Source of the DNA: an uncultured Chloroflexota bacterium
Lineage (GTDB): Bacteria; Chloroflexota; Anaerolineae; Aggregatilineales; Phototrophicaceae
DNA: 33,178 nucleotides
Direction of reading: 5' to 3'
Assembly (NCBI GenBank): GCA_903864435.1
Contig: CAIPFY010000080.1
Coordinates: 1-33,178, forward strand
This document shows positions 32,048 through 33,178 of the stretch, piece by piece. The notes under the pieces were generated by a model. The model worked only from the letters and a program-made list of their open reading frames with translations, was not told the origin of the DNA and made no database searches. The translations under genes and the position numbers were made by a program. The number at the start of each line of letters is the position of its first letter. Position 1 is the first letter of the stretch.

Positions 32048-33178
32048 ATGAACGCTGGCCGATTCATCGCCCAACTGCTGTTGATCGTCACCCTATTGCT
32101 TGCGGGGCATGTGCAAGCGCAATCGCATTTCGATGCAGAGTCCCACCTTCAGCAATTGAATGCTGCACTGGCTGAAAACCGATTCTTAGATGCGTATGAT
32201 GAATTTTTCCAGATCAACGACAGTTCCCCCGCAGCGGTGAAAACCATCTATGAGTCCGATCCGCAAACCGATGTAGACCGGGTGACACAAGCCATCTTCT
32301 TTGCGCAGACAGGTCGGGCTGATGATGCACTTGCAGCGGTGGACAGCCTGCCGGAAAGCGTGTCCGCCCTGCTGATTCGTGCCGTCGCTACTAATTTACT
32401 CGACCAGCAGGACGTTTCCGATGCGGCGCTGACGCAGGCCGTTGACCTTGCCGACGATAATGCACAGTTTTACGGGCTGATCGCCAATGCCGCCTTCGTC
32501 CATTTCGATGTTGAGCGCATGATGACCTACAGCACCCACGCCCTCGAAATCCAGCCCGATCTGGCGCTGGCACTGCACGCACATGCGCTGGCAAACCTGT
32601 TGTTGGGCGAGTTGCCAACCGCACTGGCAGATTCCAGTCGTGGATTGGAACTTGACCCGGAATTTTATGGCTTTCACACCCTGCGAGCGAACATTTTCAT
32701 GGCGTTGGGGCAACCAGATGATGCCCACGCGGAACTGGATGCCGCCCTTGCGCTGAACCCCGATTCCTCGGTTGCCAACGGTATACGTTCGCGAGTCAAT
32801 GCAGCGCTAGGCAACATGGAGGCCGCCACACGCGATTTTGCAGCGGCGGTGAACGTGAAAACGGTTGAAATTGTGGATGGCGGGGCGCTGAGTCTAGAGG
32901 AGTCCACGTCAGCGACTATGACCCTCGGAAGGACGTTTCATCTGGCGTTTGACGGAGAACAAGACCAGACCGTGACGCTATCGGTGACGAGCGATATCCC
33001 CGGCGCGGTTGACCCAACCCTCTTGCTGCTCAGTCCCGAAGGTGTGCCGCTGACCTTCAATGATGATGCCGGTGACGACACAATGGACGCTTCTATCGAA
33101 GGTTATGCGCTGCCGGAAAGCGGGACGTACACCATCGTGGTGTCCTATGCCAATGGGGGCAGCGAAGGCGATCTGACC
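32048..33178 (+). CDS. Secreted TPR protein with PPC-like C-terminus, partial
   Basis: An open frame of 377 codons runs from ATG 32048 off the right end of the window. An AAGGA site lies about 13 bases upstream. Residues 1-25 form a Sec signal peptide (MNAGRF, hydrophobic core, then HVQAQ). Residues 30-270 are alanine-rich helices in TPR-like pairs ('ALEIQPDLALALHAHALANL', 'LELDPEFYGFHTLRANIFMA', 'LALNPDSSVANGIRSRVNAA'). From about residue 280 a beta-rich region with 'DPTLLLLSPEGVPLTFNDDA' resembles the pre-peptidase C-terminal (PPC) domain of exported proteins. It lies head-to-head with the kinase fragment. The function is unknown. Confidence 0.75.
   Translation, partial: MNAGRFIAQLLLIVTLLLAGHVQAQSHFDAESHLQQLNAALAENRFLDAYDEFFQINDSSPAAVKTIYESDPQTDVDRVTQAIFFAQTGRADDALAAVDSLPESVSALLIRAVATNLLDQQDVSDAALTQAVDLADDNAQFYGLIANAAFVHFDVERMMTYSTHALEIQPDLALALHAHALANLLLGELPTALADSSRGLELDPEFYGFHTLRANIFMALGQPDDAHAELDAALALNPDSSVANGIRSRVNAALGNMEAATRDFAAAVNVKTVEIVDGGALSLEESTSATMTLGRTFHLAFDGEQDQTVTLSVTSDIPGAVDPTLLLLSPEGVPLTFNDDAGDDTMDASIEGYALPESGTYTIVVSYANGGSEGDLT

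Noticed and set aside
1-33178. CRISPR arrays, rRNA genes and complete insertion sequences
   Set aside because: No regularly spaced repeats, no rRNA-like stretch and no intact transposase with terminal repeats were seen on either strand.

Overview
The window reads as chromosomal DNA from a free-living bacterium, most likely a member of the Chloroflexota (Anaerolineae-like). This rests on the mix of Sec-exported 'AQ'-type binding proteins, a PknB-like kinase fragment, a secreted TPR/PPC-type protein, CehA/McbA-type hydrolases and a GntR-LacI hybrid regulator. It is inferred from gene style only, because no rRNA or other marker gene is present.

Layout. Positions 1-988 hold wreckage: the 3' part of a large serine recombinase fused to the 3' part of a winged-helix protein gene. 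Positions 1183-6791 (minus strand) form operon 1: an ABC importer (binding protein, two permeases, ATPase), then a DUF692 TIM-barrel protein and a glycerophosphodiester phosphodiesterase (GDPD). Positions 7032-9710 hold a divergent GDPD-like gene, a CehA/McbA-type PHP metallohydrolase and a small cupin. A GntR-LacI (AraR-type) regulator (10165-11295) precedes operon 2 (11398-19051, plus strand): a second ABC importer, a second CehA-type hydrolase and a DUF5054/GH38-like protein. From 30598 down to 19342 (minus strand) runs a complete phosphonate operon: phnCED transporter, phnGHIJKLM C-P lyase genes, a hexapeptide transferase, phnX and an FAD oxidoreductase. Positions 30731-31890 are a mosaic of three broken genes (alcohol dehydrogenase, winged-helix repeat protein, Ser/Thr kinase). 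A secreted TPR protein runs off the right edge.

How the genes fit together. Phosphonates would enter through PhnCDE. They could be degraded by the C-P lyase route (PhnGHIJKLM) or, for aminoethylphosphonate-type compounds, by the FAD oxidoreductase plus PhnX. Two more importers, each followed by two hydrolases of phosphoester- or glycan-type folds, make this look like a phosphorus and organophosphate scavenging island. The substrates of those two systems are not known.

The most striking observation concerns PhnJ, the radical enzyme of C-P lyase. It aligns in frame over its whole length but keeps only one of the four cysteines that bind and work with the iron-sulfur cluster in the E. coli enzyme. 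Other points of note are a stem-loop directly downstream of all three binding-protein genes, and a 106-bp, about 92% identical direct repeat (part of the winged-helix gene) that brackets the 31-kb segment between two sets of gene fragments.
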